The notes: generated by a model from the letters alone, not told the origin. Numbered from the stretch's first letter, positions 1 through 6,388 are shown. The stretch: 6,487 nt of DNA from an uncultured Clostridia bacterium (GCA_944393755.1 CALYBF010000086.1:1-6487); one strand, 5' to 3'. A program made the numbers and translations.

Positions 1-365
1 CTATGTCAGGAGCTAAAGGTGGAGAGATATTTGTTTTAGATATGGGAGAGCCTGTTAAAATTTATGATATGGCAAAGAAATTAATTAAACTTTCTGGACT
101 AGAACCAGATGTTGATATACAAATTAAAGTTACAGGACTAAGACCAGGAGAAAAACTTTATGAGGAAATTCTTATGCAAGAAGAAGGTTTAACTGAGACT
201 AAACACGATAAAATTCATATTGCTAAACCTTGTAATGTTGATATTAAGATGATTATTAACAAACTTGATAAATTACAAAGATTAGTAGATACAAATAATA
301 ATGAAAACTTAAAAGAAATTAAAGAAACGGTACACGAGGTTGTGCCTACATATAAAGTAAAATAA
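1..365 (+). CDS. pglF: UDP-GlcNAc 4,6-dehydratase (PglF/CapD-like), 3' end only
   Basis: This is the C-terminal ~120 residues of a nucleotide-sugar dehydratase; codons are in frame from base 3 and the gene begins before the window. The Met at base 3 is internal, because family members read straight through the following AKGGEIFVLDMGEPVKI block. That block and GLRPGEKLYEEIL are hallmarks of the large CapD/WbpM/PglF group, which converts UDP-GlcNAc to the UDP-4-keto-6-deoxy sugar at the inner face of the membrane. The N-terminal membrane helices, NAD-binding Rossmann motif and catalytic residues lie outside the window, so activity cannot be judged. The product would feed the aminotransferase 73 bases downstream. 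The last residues (TYKVK) and the stop lie inside the first copy of an 18-base tandem repeat. Family assignment is firm; the exact sugar stereochemistry is inferred from the PglE- and PglC-like neighbours. Confidence 0.88.
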   Translation, partial: MSGAKGGEIFVLDMGEPVKIYDMAKKLIKLSGLEPDVDIQIKVTGLRPGEKLYEEILMQEEGLTETKHDKIHIAKPCNVDIKMIINKLDKLQRLVDTNNNENLKEIKETVHEVVPTYKVK

Positions 366-388
366 ATAATTAAAGTAAAATAAATAAC
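353..388 (+). repeat. 18-base tandem duplication across a stop codon
   Basis: Two adjacent 18-base units, 353-370 and 371-388, are identical except for the last base (t versus c). Each contains taaagtaaaataaataa. The first unit carries the last codons and the stop of the dehydratase gene; the second lies wholly in the intergenic spacer. This looks like a simple slippage duplication. No regulatory role is visible. Confidence 0.8.
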
Positions 389-438
389 AACAATAGACTA
401 AAATAAAAAACAACAAAATATGAAAGAAGAAGATTTTT

Positions 439-1566
439 ATGGAAAAAAGAATTTTTTTATCATCACCTAATATGTCTAAAGAAGGATATGAAAAAGAATA
501 TATTAAAGAAGCTTTTGATACTAATTGGATAGCACCTTTAGGGAAAAATGTTAATAAATTTGAAGAAGAACTTGCAAATTATGTTGGAATAAAAAGTGCT
601 GCTGCACTATCTTCAGGAACAGCTGCAATTCATTTAGCACTAAAGACTGCAGGAGTTGAAAAAGATGATATTGTTTTTGTATCTGATTTAACTTTTTCAG
701 CTACAGTAAACCCAATTATATATGAAAATGCAAAACCTGTTTTTATTGATAGTGAGAAAGATACTTGGAATATGGATCCAAGAGCTTTAGAAAAAGCTTT
801 TGATAAATATCCAAAACCTAAAGCTGTGGTTGTTGTACATTTATATGGTGTTCCTGCTAAAGTAGATGAAGTTAAAGAAATTTGCAAAAAACATAATGTT
901 ACTTTAATAGAAGATGCAGCAGAAAGTTTAGGTGCAACATATAAAGGTAAACAAACAGGTACTTTTGGAAAATATGGTATTTATTCTTTTAATGGAAATA
1001 AAATTATTACTACTAGTGGTGGTGGTATGCTTGTTTCTAACGATGAAGAAAGAATTGCAAAAGCTAGATTTTGGTCTACTCAAAGTAGAGAAAAGGCTAG
1101 ACATTATGAGCATAAAGAAATTGGATATAATTACAGAATGAGTAATATTGTAGCAGGAATTGGAAGAGGACAATTAAAGGTCTTAGATGAAAGAATTAAA
1201 CAAAAAACTGATATTTACAACAATTACAAAGAAGGTTTAAAAGATATTGCTGATATAAGAATTCAAGAAATACCAAAAGATACAAAACCAAATCATTGGC
1301 TTTCTGTTATTACTTTAAGCAAAGACTCTAAAGTAAAACCAATAGATATTATGGAAGCATTGGAAAGAGAAAACATAGAGTCAAGACCTGTTTGGAAACC
1401 AATGCATATGCAACCAGTATTTGAAAGCTATGATTTTATAAAAGTAGAAGATGAACCAATATCAACTGAACTTTTTGAAAGAGGTGTATGTCTTCCTTCT
1501 GATACTAATATGACTAAAGAAGAACAAGATGTTGTAATTGATATTATTAAGAAACTTTGGAATTAG
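439..1566 (+). CDS. pglE: UDP-4-keto sugar aminotransferase (PglE/EpsN-like, DegT/DnrJ/EryC1)
   Basis: This is a full-length (375 aa) PLP-dependent sugar aminotransferase. It would move an amino group, normally from glutamate, to C4 of the keto sugar made by the upstream dehydratase, giving a UDP-4-amino-4,6-dideoxy sugar. The N-terminal block FLSSPNMS...NWIAPLG, SSGTAAIHLAL (58-68), the PLP-contacting Asp in EDAAESLG (D159) and the Schiff-base Lys in SFNGNKIITTSGGG (K188) are all present. So are the late motifs HYEHKEIGYNYRMSN and SRPVWKPMHMQPVF. The architecture matches Campylobacter PglE and Bacillus EpsN throughout. The start at 439 follows an agaagaag Shine-Dalgarno-like stretch; an ATG at 420 is out of frame. 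The gap to the pglC-like gene is 55 bases, A-rich, with no terminator. The gene is intact. The symbol reflects the pathway; epsN would be an equally fair label. Confidence 0.92.
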   Translation: MEKRIFLSSPNMSKEGYEKEYIKEAFDTNWIAPLGKNVNKFEEELANYVGIKSAAALSSGTAAIHLALKTAGVEKDDIVFVSDLTFSATVNPIIYENAKPVFIDSEKDTWNMDPRALEKAFDKYPKPKAVVVVHLYGVPAKVDEVKEICKKHNVTLIEDAAESLGATYKGKQTGTFGKYGIYSFNGNKIITTSGGGMLVSNDEERIAKARFWSTQSREKARHYEHKEIGYNYRMSNIVAGIGRGQLKVLDERIKQKTDIYNNYKEGLKDIADIRIQEIPKDTKPNHWLSVITLSKDSKVKPIDIMEALERENIESRPVWKPMHMQPVFESYDFIKVEDEPISTELFERGVCLPSDTNMTKEEQDVVIDIIKKLWN

Positions 1567-1621
1567 AAACAAGAATAAAATAGAAATATAATAAAAAGAA
1601 GGATAAGAAGGGAAAATTTAT

Positions 1622-2263
1622 ATGTATGCTAAGTACATTAAACGAGTGCTAGACTTAATATTAAGTCTAATGGCATTAATTATATTAATGCCATTGATGA
1701 TTATTATTGCAATTTTAGTTAGGATAAAATTAGGAAGTCCAGTAATTTTTAAACAGGAAAGACCTGGTAAAAATGAAAAGATTTTTACACTTTACAAGTT
1801 TAGAACTATGACTAATAAAAAAGATGAAAATGGTAATTTGTTACCAGATGAAAAAAGGCTTACTAAGTTTGGCAAAATACTTAGAAGTACTAGCCTAGAT
1901 GAACTACCAGAACTTTTTAATATATTAAAAGGAGATATGGCAATAGTAGGACCTAGACCACTTTTAGTTAAATATTTGCCGTATTATACAGATGAAGAAA
2001 GACATAGACATGATGTAAGACCAGGACTTACAGGTCTTGCTCAAATACATGGAAGAAATACAACAAGTTGGAAAGATAGATTTAAATATGACATAGACTA
2101 TGTGCGTAACATAACTTTTTTAGGGGATATTAAAATATTATTAAAGACAATAGTAAAGGTTGTGAAGAAAGAAGATATTTTAGTTGGAAATGAGCACATA
2201 ATGAAAACCTTAGACAAAGAAAGGAAAGAACATAAATATGCAAATCAAGAGATTAGAAAATAA
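1622..2263 (+). CDS. pglC: Monotopic phosphoglycosyl transferase (PglC-like)
   Basis: This 213-aa membrane enzyme transfers a sugar 1-phosphate from a UDP-sugar to undecaprenyl phosphate, the committed step that starts a lipid-linked glycan on the cytoplasmic face. Residues 9-35 form the hydrophobic re-entrant helix, with the helix-breaking proline at P24. Family motifs follow: VIFKQERPG (41-49), FTLYKFRTMT (55-64), the catalytic Asp-Glu pair D93-E94 in RSTSLDELPELFNILKGDM, the block IVGPRPLL, and RPGLTGLAQIHGR. The length is that of the small PglC class rather than the long WbaP class. The start is supported by agaaggg at 1606-1612, nine bases upstream. The 3' end overlaps the GNAT gene by 26 bases, so translation is probably coupled. 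The charged tail after about residue 190 is not conserved. Two strong inverted repeats sit in the region coding for the re-entrant helix. The UDP-4-amino or diNAcBac-like donor is inferred from the upstream genes. Confidence 0.93.
   Translation: MYAKYIKRVLDLILSLMALIILMPLMIIIAILVRIKLGSPVIFKQERPGKNEKIFTLYKFRTMTNKKDENGNLLPDEKRLTKFGKILRSTSLDELPELFNILKGDMAIVGPRPLLVKYLPYYTDEERHRHDVRPGLTGLAQIHGRNTTSWKDRFKYDIDYVRNITFLGDIKILLKTIVKVVKKEDILVGNEHIMKTLDKERKEHKYANQEIRK
1650..1695 (+). repeat. Two back-to-back perfect inverted repeats inside the pglC-like gene
   Basis: The first is a perfect 20-base palindrome at 1650-1669, with half-site tagacttaat and its complement attaagtcta. The second is a 12-base inverted repeat, aatggcattaat at 1669-1680 and attaatgccatt at 1684-1695, around a three-base loop tat. 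Together they fill 46 bases starting 28 bases after the start codon and encode the hydrophobic re-entrant helix (LDLILSLMALIILMPL). In mRNA they could form two adjacent stems. Any role is unproven; low-complexity Leu/Ile codons make palindromes easier to reach by chance. Confidence 0.75.
2221..2226 (+). promoter_or_regulatory. Ribosome binding site for the overlapping GNAT start
   Basis: The sequence aaggaa lies inside the 3' end of the pglC-like gene, 11 bases before the ATG at 2238. It supports genuine initiation within the upstream reading frame, and so supports the 26-base overlap between the two genes. Confidence 0.5.
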
Positions 2264-2699
2264 GGATATAAAAGTATATAAAGAAACACTAAAGAAATAT
2301 ATTGGACAACTAATGTTACCTTATACTCATAAAAATATTAATAATGAAATAAATAGAATATATAGTAATATGTGTACATTTACGCAGGATAGGACAGCAA
2401 TAATATTGGGGGCAATAGAAAATAATGACTTAATTGGATTTATTTGGGGATATAGAAAAAAAGAAGAGAATAATATTTTTCATATTAACTACTTTTTTGT
2501 AAATGAAAAATATAGAAGCCAGGGAACAGGAAGTATGTTATTAAAAGAATTTGAAAATAAAATTAGTAAATATAAGGAAATAGAATTGCTAGTTAATAAA
2601 AATAATGTAGGAGCATTAGAATTTTATAAAAAAAATGGGTTTAAGATAAAAGAAGAAATGCATGAAGACATAAAGTTATATAAAATTAGCGCTGATTAA
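2238..2699 (+). CDS. GNAT-family N-acyltransferase
   Basis: This 153-aa protein has the length and motifs of a single-domain GNAT, which moves an acyl group from acyl-CoA (usually acetyl-CoA) to an amine. A beta-strand block (AIILGAIENNDLIGFIWGY, about 54-72) is followed by motif A, with the CoA-pyrophosphate loop RSQGTG in FFVNEKYRSQGTGSMLLKEF. Motif B follows as VNKNNVGALEFYKKNGFK near the C-terminus, with the usual late Tyr. No signal peptide or membrane helix is seen. The gene overlaps the pglC-like gene by 26 bases and lies 16 bases before the decarboxylase. A sugar-amine substrate is plausible: WecD and PseH are GNATs that acetylate the 4-amino group of nucleotide sugars, and the usual PglD acetyltransferase is absent here. 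It could instead act on an amine produced by the decarboxylase. GNAT membership is secure; the substrate is not. Confidence 0.82.
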   Translation: MQIKRLENKDIKVYKETLKKYIGQLMLPYTHKNINNEINRIYSNMCTFTQDRTAIILGAIENNDLIGFIWGYRKKEENNIFHINYFFVNEKYRSQGTGSMLLKEFENKISKYKEIELLVNKNNVGALEFYKKNGFKIKEEMHEDIKLYKISAD

Positions 2700-3474
2700 T
2701 GTCAAGGAGATAGGAATGAAAATAGATAATTATATTGAAACACCATATTATGTTATAGATAAGAAGAAGCTAGATGATAATTTTAACAAACTTGAACTAG
2801 CTTTAAAAAGGCATTGGAATAACTATGTTATAGGATATTCATATAAAACCAATTCATTACCGTGGATAATTGATTATTTTAATGAAAAAGGTTGTTATTC
2901 AGAAGTTGTTTCAGCGGATGAATATGAGTTAGGAAAATTGTTGGAAATTGAGAATAACAAATTTATATATAATGGACCAATAAAAACTAAAGAATCATTC
3001 ATAGAGGTTGCAAAAAATGGTGGCTATATAAATATTGATTCTAATAGGGAGTTAAAATGGGCGACAGAGCTAAAAGGAAAATATAAAATAGGGTTAAGAG
3101 TCAATTTTGATATTGAAAAATTTTGTCCTAATGAATCACAATGCGGAGTTGAAGGTGGAAGATTTGGATTTTGTTATGAAAATGGTGAGTTAGCAAAAGC
3201 GTTACAATATTTATATGAGCACAATGTTAAAATTTCTGGATTGCATTTACATATTAGTTCTAAGACTAGAAGTGTGGCAATTTATAAAGCGATAGCTGAA
3301 ATGACAGTAAAAATAAAAAAAGAATTTAATATTAAATTAGATTATTTAGATATTGGTGGAGGATTTTTTGGAGGCTTAGATGATAAACCACAATTTGAAG
3401 ATTATATAAAGGAAGTATCAGATATTTTAATTAAAGAAATATCACCAGAAAAAACTACATTAATAATAGAACCA

Positions 3475-3475
3475 C
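3475..3475 (+). other. Single-base insertion causing the decarboxylase frameshift
   Basis: The printed bases gaa cca c gga atg tca tta ata gga read E-P-R-N-V in the upstream frame. Dropping the lone c gives E-P-G-M-S-L-I-G, the conserved EPG segment, and continues without interruption into the downstream frame. The upstream frame ends at TGA 3502-3504, the only TGA closing a gene frame in this window. The site is not in a homopolymer and not an obvious slippery sequence. Confidence 0.85.
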
Positions 3476-3478
3476 GGA

Positions 3479-3925
3479 ATGTCATTAATAGGAACACCGA
3501 TTGATTATGTAACAACAGTAATAGATGTAAAGGATACAAATTATAATAGATTTGTTATAACAGACGGTACAAGAACAAGTATAGATCCACTTATGAAAAA
3601 GCACAAATATTTTCATAGATATAATTACAAAGATAAAAACAGAGAGATTAAAAAAAAGCAAGTTATATGTGGATATACATGTATGGAAAATGATAGGTTA
3701 TATATAGAGGAAAATGCTTTAGAATTGCAAGAAGGAGATAAAATTATTTATGAAAAAGTAGGTGCATATACAATGTGTTTGACACCATTATTTATTAAAT
3801 ATTTCCCAGACGTTTATTTATTTGAAAATTCTAAATTTATAAAGGTGAGAAACGCATGGACACCATACCAATATATACAAAATAGTATAAAGGGAGACAG
3901 TATAAATGAACATATTAATACTTAG
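3479..3925 (+). CDS. C-terminal fragment of the split decarboxylase
   Basis: This 148-aa frame is the beta-barrel half of the decarboxylase-like enzyme: strands VTTVIDVKDTNYNRFVITDG, the catalytic-Cys segment at residues 65-74, EGDKIIYEKVGAYT (85-98), and a C-terminal helix. Its ATG at 3479 encodes the Met just after EPG in the repaired protein and has only a poor upstream site (cacgga), so independent initiation is unlikely to be efficient. Alone it lacks the PLP lysine and cannot be an active enzyme. In this family the active site forms between the barrel of one subunit and the Cys-bearing domain of another, so complementation of two halves is conceivable but not suggested by anything seen here. 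Confidence 0.45.
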   Translation: MSLIGTPIDYVTTVIDVKDTNYNRFVITDGTRTSIDPLMKKHKYFHRYNYKDKNREIKKKQVICGYTCMENDRLYIEENALELQEGDKIIYEKVGAYTMCLTPLFIKYFPDVYLFENSKFIKVRNAWTPYQYIQNSIKGDSINEHINT

Positions 3926-4868
3926 TGCAGGAACAAGAAATAAAATTGTACAATATTTTGAAAAAGAATTAAAAGGTAATGGGAGAGTTATAGCGACAGA
4001 TTGTTCTAATTTAGCTCCGGCTATCTATGAAGCTGACAAATATTATATTGTACCCAGAATAACAGATAAAAACTATATAAATATAATTTTGGATATTTGT
4101 AAGAAAGAGAAAATTGATGCATTATTTTCTTTAATAGATCCAGAATTAAGTTTGATAGCTAAAAATGTAGAAAGATTTAAAGAAATAAGAGTCAAAACTA
4201 TAATATCAGATTATAACAAAGTAGAAATGTGTTTTGATAAATACGAAATGTATAAATTTTTAATTAATAATAATTTTAAAACACCTAAAACTTATATAGA
4301 TAAAGAAAAATTCCTTGAAGATTTAGAAAAAGGAGAGATTACATTTCCTGTTTTCGTAAAACCTGTAAGGGGAAGTGCAAGTATAAATATTAATAAAATT
4401 AATAATAAGGAAGAATTAGACGTTATTTGGAAACAAGCTGACAATTTAATTATACAAGAATTTATGGATGGACAAGAATATGGAGCAGATGTTTATATAG
4501 ATATGATTTCGAATAAAACAGTTGCAATTTTTACAAAGAAAAAGATAAAGATGAGAGCAGGAGAAACTGATAAATCAGTTTCAGTAAAAGATGAAACATT
4601 ATTTAATTTAATTAAAGATTTTGTAAAGAAAGCGGGATTTAAAGGAATTATTGATATAGATATTTTTGAAATAGATGGAGAATATTACATATCTGAAGTA
4701 AATCCAAGATTTGGTGGTGGATATCCACACGCATACGAGTGCAATGTTAATGTCCCTAAAATGATTATAAATAATATAAAAGGAACAGAAAATAAAGAAC
4801 AAATAGGAAATTATGAAGAAAAAATGTATATGATGAAATATAATGAAATAAAAATTATAAAGGGGTAA
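3906..4868 (+). CDS. ATP-grasp ligase (CarB-like), carboxylate-amine type
   Basis: This intact 320-aa protein has three ATP-grasp parts. The N-terminal pre-ATP domain spans about 1-100 (NILILSAGTR, then ADKYYIVPRITD and LFSLIDPELSL). The DKYEMYKFL segment is at 111-119. The ATP-binding fold has K152 in FPVFVKPVRGSASI, IIQEFMDGQEYGADVYID, and the metal-binding acidic segment DIDIFEIDG...SEVNPRFGGGYP with E264 and N266. Such enzymes activate a carboxylate as acyl phosphate and join it to an amine, thiol or similar nucleophile. Close architectural relatives in capsule loci are often called carbamoyl-phosphate synthase-like, but there is no glutaminase partner here. The start overlaps the decarboxylase by 20 bases and has agggag upstream, indicating translational coupling to that gene. 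The likely role is ligation of an amino acid or its derivative to a sugar amine or uronic acid. The family is certain; the substrate is inferred. Confidence 0.88.
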   Translation: MNILILSAGTRNKIVQYFEKELKGNGRVIATDCSNLAPAIYEADKYYIVPRITDKNYINIILDICKKEKIDALFSLIDPELSLIAKNVERFKEIRVKTIISDYNKVEMCFDKYEMYKFLINNNFKTPKTYIDKEKFLEDLEKGEITFPVFVKPVRGSASININKINNKEELDVIWKQADNLIIQEFMDGQEYGADVYIDMISNKTVAIFTKKKIKMRAGETDKSVSVKDETLFNLIKDFVKKAGFKGIIDIDIFEIDGEYYISEVNPRFGGGYPHAYECNVNVPKMIINNIKGTENKEQIGNYEEKMYMMKYNEIKIIKG

Positions 4869-4871
4869 TTT

Positions 4872-5954
4872 ATGAAAAAGGTATTATTTGTAGCAACTAT
4901 AACTAATCATATAAATGCTTTCCATATACCATATTTGAAATGGTTTAAAGAACAAGGATATGAAGTTCATGTTGCAAGTAATGGAACAGAAAAAATTGAA
5001 TATTGCGACAAACATTTTAATTTACCTTTTGATAGATTTCCATTAAAGCCGAATAATATAAAAACATATAAAGAACTAAAAAAAATAATTAATGAAAATA
5101 ATTATGATATTATTCATTGCCATACACCTGTTGGTGGAGTTTTAACAAGATTAGCAGGAAGGGAAGCTAGAAAAAAGGGTACAAAAATTATTTATACTGC
5201 ACACGGATTTCACTTTTATAAAGGAGCACCATTACTTAATTGGTTAATTTATTATCCTGTTGAAAAAATATGTGCAAAATGGACAGATTGTTTAATTACA
5301 ATAAATGAAGAAGATTATAATTGGGCTAAAAAGAAATTTAAAGCTAAAAAAATAGAATTAATTAATGGTATAGGTGTTGATAGAAGTAAATTTGATTTTA
5401 TAATGTCTGATTCTGAAAAAGAAAAAATTAGAAATGAATTAAAACTAAAAAAAGATGATTTTATTTTAATTCAAGTTGGAGAATTAAACAAAAATAAAAA
5501 TCAAATTATGACAATTCAAGCAATGAAAAAAATAGTAGAAACAAATAGAAATGTAAAATTATTATTAGTTGGAAAAGGAGATTTAAAAGATTATTATGAA
5601 GAAAAAATAAAAGAATATAATTTAGAAAAAAATATTTTTTTATTAGGATATAGAAAGGATATACCAAAACTTTTAAAAATTTCAGATTGCTTAATATCTA
5701 CAAGTAAAAGAGAAGGATTACCAGTAAATCTCATTGAGGCAACTATGAGCGGTTTACCAATTATTGCCACTAATTGTAGGGGAAATAGAGATATAGCAAA
5801 TGTTTTGGTTAACATTGATGATGTTGATAAAATATGTGAAGATATACTTGAATGTATGAAAAACAATGAGAAATTCATATATAATAATATTGAAAAATAT
5901 AGTTTAAAAAATATTATAGTAGAAATGAAAGAAATTTATAAAAATAACACATAA
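4872..5954 (+). CDS. GT4-family glycosyltransferase (EpsD/PglA-like)
   Basis: This complete 360-aa retaining glycosyltransferase of GT-B fold probably adds the second or a later sugar to the lipid-linked intermediate at the cytoplasmic membrane face. The N-terminal domain opens with KKVLFVATITNHINAFHIPYL and carries IIHCHTPVGGVLTRLAGREAR and IIYTAHGFHFYKGAP, typical of the EpsD/CapM-like subgroup. The C-terminal nucleotide-sugar domain has ILIQVGELNKNKNQ, LLLVGKGDLKDYYEE, and the E-x7-E motif with E281 and E289 in SKREGLPVNLIEA, followed by MSGLPIIATNCRGNRDI. No transmembrane helix is seen. It starts three bases after the ATP-grasp stop, and its ribosome site (aagggg) overlaps the end of that gene. 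The position after a PglC-like enzyme resembles pgl and eps loci, where a GT4 acts on the priming sugar. Donor and linkage cannot be told from sequence. Confidence 0.9.
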   Translation: MKKVLFVATITNHINAFHIPYLKWFKEQGYEVHVASNGTEKIEYCDKHFNLPFDRFPLKPNNIKTYKELKKIINENNYDIIHCHTPVGGVLTRLAGREARKKGTKIIYTAHGFHFYKGAPLLNWLIYYPVEKICAKWTDCLITINEEDYNWAKKKFKAKKIELINGIGVDRSKFDFIMSDSEKEKIRNELKLKKDDFILIQVGELNKNKNQIMTIQAMKKIVETNRNVKLLLVGKGDLKDYYEEKIKEYNLEKNIFLLGYRKDIPKLLKISDCLISTSKREGLPVNLIEATMSGLPIIATNCRGNRDIANVLVNIDDVDKICEDILECMKNNEKFIYNNIEKYSLKNIIVEMKEIYKNNT

Positions 5955-5973
5955 TTAGGAGATTTGTTATAAT

Positions 5974-6378
5974 ATGAAAAAGGTAGAAGTATCAATTATT
6001 ATGGGAGTATACAATTGTGAGAAATATTTAAGAGAGTCAATAGATTCGATTTTAAATCAAACTTTCAAAGATTGGGAGCTAATAATATGCGATGATGGAT
6101 CTTCTGATAAAACTTATTACATTGTACAAGAATATCAATCAAAATATCCTGAAAGAATAAAGGTAATACAGAATAAAAAAAATTTAGGGTTAAATGAAAC
6201 CTTAAATAGATGCTTAAAATTAGCTAAAGGTAAATATATTGCACGACAAGATGGCGATGATATATCATTCAAAAATAGATTAGAAGAAGAATATAATTTT
6301 TTAGAAAAAATATTGGATTATTATAAAACAAATGGTAAAATTAAAGTAGATATTGATTTTAATCCATTATCTTTTTAG
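5974..6378 (+). CDS. Truncated GT2-family glycosyltransferase with an unrelated tail
   Basis: The first ~112 residues are a standard GT-A family 2 N-terminus: VSIIMGVYNCEKYLRESIDSILNQTF (6-31), the UDP-binding ICDDGSSDKT (38-47), NKKNLGLNETLNRCL, and the metal-binding DxD region ARQDGDD (D93, D95), then RLEEEYNFLEK. Normal members continue for another 120-200 residues containing the acceptor site and catalytic base. Here the sequence instead ends after a 22-residue Lys/Asp-rich tail that I do not recognise. Neither other forward frame restores the family sequence just after the break; both reach stops within a few codons. So this is not a one-base lesion but more likely a deletion or insertion junction near 6308-6315. 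Aggaga at 5957-5962 supports the start. The product is probably inactive. A real short GT2-like protein cannot be excluded. Confidence 0.75.
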   Translation: MKKVEVSIIMGVYNCEKYLRESIDSILNQTFKDWELIICDDGSSDKTYYIVQEYQSKYPERIKVIQNKKNLGLNETLNRCLKLAKGKYIARQDGDDISFKNRLEEEYNFLEKILDYYKTNGKIKVDIDFNPLSF

Positions 6379-6385
6379 GGGGGAG
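6378..6385 (+). promoter_or_regulatory. G-rich ribosome binding site of the last frame
   Basis: The run ggggggag begins on the last base of the GT2 stop codon and lies three bases before the ATG at 6389. A six-G run is striking in such AT-rich DNA. It makes the downstream start credible despite the lack of a recognised product. Confidence 0.5.
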
Positions 6386-6388
6386 TTT

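Larger units (their letters stand above)
2716..3925 (+). pseudogene. Fold-type III PLP decarboxylase-like enzyme, split by a one-base frameshift
   Basis: Read as printed, this gives 262 residues (2716-3504) and then a second frame from 3479. Omitting the C at 3475 yields one 402-residue protein, the usual length of Orn/DAP/Arg decarboxylase-type enzymes. The N-terminal alanine-racemase-like barrel carries the Schiff-base Lys in GYSYKTN (K44), GLRVN (126-130), GGRFGF (147-152), HLHISS with its PLP-stacking His (177-182) and the phosphate-binding GGG (214-216). The lesion falls in the EPG motif (252-254). The C-terminal beta domain has the catalytic-Cys motif GYTCMENDRL and GAYT, at about 322 and 349 of the repaired protein. 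In the repaired reading the Arg often found after EPG is Met, which sets it apart from standard LysA. An aaggag site at 2704-2709 supports the start. Family members decarboxylate basic or acidic amino acids, sometimes carrier-bound; the substrate here is unknown. It may be a true pseudogene or a sequence error. Confidence 0.85.

Noticed and set aside
366..438. Possible promoter or terminator in the spacer before the pglE-like gene
   Set aside because: The spacer is A-rich with a duplicated 18-mer, but no stem-loop plus T-run and no convincing -35/-10 pair.
630..887. Minus-strand open frame of 85 codons inside the pglE-like gene
   Set aside because: It lies antisense to a firmly identified coding region, has no recognisable motif and is best seen as a shadow.
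928..1173. Overlapping open frames on both strands in the middle of the pglE-like gene
   Set aside because: Both are low-complexity translations of the aminotransferase in other frames, with no ribosome site or family match.
3421..3443. gatattt ... aaatatc inverted repeat before the frameshift
   Set aside because: A seven-base AT-only-like stem is expected by chance in such AT-rich sequence, and it lies 30 bases from the lesion.
3469..3481. Programmed +1 frameshift as the explanation for the split decarboxylase
   Set aside because: No known-type slippery run, stop codon in the shift window or stimulatory structure is seen; the zero-frame stop lies 27 bases past the extra base.
3499..3504. 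TGA as a recoded sense codon
   Set aside because: Trp is consistently TGG and no in-frame TGA occurs in intact genes; reading through this TGA does not give family sequence, whereas removing base 3475 does.
3650..3657. Eight-A run in the decarboxylase C-terminal part, and a similar one near 2628-2635 in the GNAT gene
   Set aside because: Both reading frames pass through intact with family sequence on each side, so there is no sign of slippage in the assembled sequence.
4563..4582. Hairpin with 8-base arms (gaaactga / tcagtttc) inside the ATP-grasp gene
   Set aside because: It is an isolated short stem in coding DNA with no T-tract or regulatory position; chance is a sufficient explanation.
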